Translations under genes and position numbers: made by a program
Part shown: in pieces, positions 12,555 to 13,090 of the stretch
Position numbering within the stretch: the first letter of the stretch is position 1
Layout of the letters: each line of letters opens with the position of its first letter
The notes under the pieces: generated by a model
What the model saw: only the letters and a program-made list of their open reading frames with translations
Database searches by the model: none
Told to the model about the DNA's origin: nothing
Source of the DNA: CAYSGL01 sp964520985
GTDB taxonomy: Bacteria > Pseudomonadota > Alphaproteobacteria > Micavibrionales > Micavibrionaceae
Assembly (NCBI GenBank): GCA_964520985.1
Contig: CAZFPB010000025.1
Span: 1-13,090, forward strand
Length of the DNA: 13,090 nt
Direction: 5' to 3'

Positions 12555-13090
12555 ATGCCACTTTCAGCCGCTTTCACAGTCAACGGCGACGCGAACCCGA
12601 ACCGCCACGAGGCGGCGTATGAGTCGATCGTCAACCTGGCGCTGGCGTCCATCGATGGCGTCAGCTCTGTCGAGTGGTCCATCGTTGGGACCAGCAAGAG
12701 TGACCAGGCTGCTTCGGCCATCACGGTTGGCGGAGTGCCGTATGGAGCGACGGCGACGTTTGAGATGCCGGCCGATCCGAGCGATGGGCTTGGCCGCGCG
12801 TTCCGGGTCAAGTGCCGTGTTACCAGCCAATACGCTGCAGCTGAAACGTACGGCATCGTTGGCGCGCCGAATGACAAGGGCATAATTCCGGCATGTGTTG
12901 GCGAAGGGCTCGACCGTGATGCGACACATGGAATCACGGATGAATTCAACCAGGCGCTCAATGGCTTTGGAGCTGGTGACATCACAGGCACAGGGACCAC
13001 GGGGCAGTTGGCCATCTGGACCAGTGCAACAACCCTCGGCGCCACCACCAACCCCGGCACAACCCTCGGCACGATCCTCGCCAACGGCAA
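12555..13090 (+). CDS. Tail fibre-like protein, 3'-truncated by window edge
   Basis: The frame from the ATG at 12555 stays open to the window end (178 codons). Residues 1-110 look beta-rich and Ig-like (SSVEWSIVGTSKSDQAASAI, then GATATFEMPADPSDGLGRAF and VKCRVTS). Residues 120-140 (PACVGEGLDRDATHGITDEF) resemble the conserved end of an N-terminal domain I recall in phage tail proteins. After residue 145 the sequence turns to Gly/Thr-rich fibre-type segments: GDITGTGTTGQLAIWTSATT, then two TTLG units ten residues apart. Such stretches usually open the shaft of long tail fibres, sometimes ending in an intramolecular chaperone domain. A 12-nt direct repeat (ACAACCCTCGGC at 13029-13040 and 13059-13070) encodes the TTLG units. 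It is probably a host-recognition fibre; most of it lies outside the window. Confidence 0.7.
   Translation, partial: MPLSAAFTVNGDANPNRHEAAYESIVNLALASIDGVSSVEWSIVGTSKSDQAASAITVGGVPYGATATFEMPADPSDGLGRAFRVKCRVTSQYAAAETYGIVGAPNDKGIIPACVGEGLDRDATHGITDEFNQALNGFGAGDITGTGTTGQLAIWTSATTLGATTNPGTTLGTILANG

Noticed and set aside
13029..13070. 12-nt direct repeat ACAACCCTCGGC as a mobile or regulatory repeat
   Set aside because: It lies in frame in the fibre gene, 30 nt apart, and encodes the TTLG units of a repetitive fibre shaft.

Overview
The window is a stretch of the late structural region of a tailed phage or prophage. Its core follows the order of the tail and baseplate genes of phage Mu: tape measure, N (gp43), P (gp44), spike (gp45), gp46, gp47, gp48-type protein, fibre. 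This makes a contractile-tailed (myovirus-type) particle with a Mu/P2-style baseplate the best reading. The DNA is GC-rich. The host is probably a high-GC bacterium, and the Mu-like baseplate points to a Gram-negative one. Nothing here fixes the taxon, and no integrase, attachment site, tRNA or capsid gene is present, so lytic phage and prophage cannot be told apart.

Positions 1-862 hold two small genes just ahead of the tape measure, where tail assembly chaperones normally sit; the first is cut by the window edge. The tape measure gene (870-3179) encodes 769 aa, which by the usual rule of about 0.15 nm per residue would give a tail of roughly 115 nm. The baseplate hub and spike follow (3179-5977): a Mu N-like protein ending in a LysM domain, a Mu gp44-like hub, and a Mu gp45-like spike. 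Exactly between the spike and the gp46 homologue is an extra 99-aa gene built from three copies of a 32-residue Leu-Pro repeat. The wedge genes gp46 and gp47 follow (6277-8255), then two proteins that share a helix plus beta-sandwich module (8259-10003), the second apparently fused to a gp48/gpI-type wedge domain. A short fibre protein with a C1q/TNF-like C-terminal domain closes the first plus-strand block (10004-10597).

All plus-strand genes to this point are packed tail to head. Most junctions overlap (TGATG, ATGA, GTGA) or are separated by only a few bases, and few have a visible Shine-Dalgarno site, so they look like one translationally coupled operon.

The pattern breaks at 10608-11391. 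Two small minus-strand genes lie there, both with a hydrophobic N-terminus that ends in a lipobox-like cysteine. Each has, just upstream, a copy of the same roughly 34-bp element containing TTGACT and, 16-17 nt further on, CAGGCT, so it may be a duplicated promoter. The first gene also has a perfect AGGAGG site. This looks like an independently expressed 'moron' cassette between tail-fibre genes. Its function is unknown; membrane or surface modification of the host, or lysis, are the natural guesses.

The plus-strand structural genes resume at 11390 with a 362-aa protein carrying three H-x6-H-x3-D-x2-N type motifs. The last gene is an open-ended tail-fibre-like gene that starts about 12555 and runs off the window.
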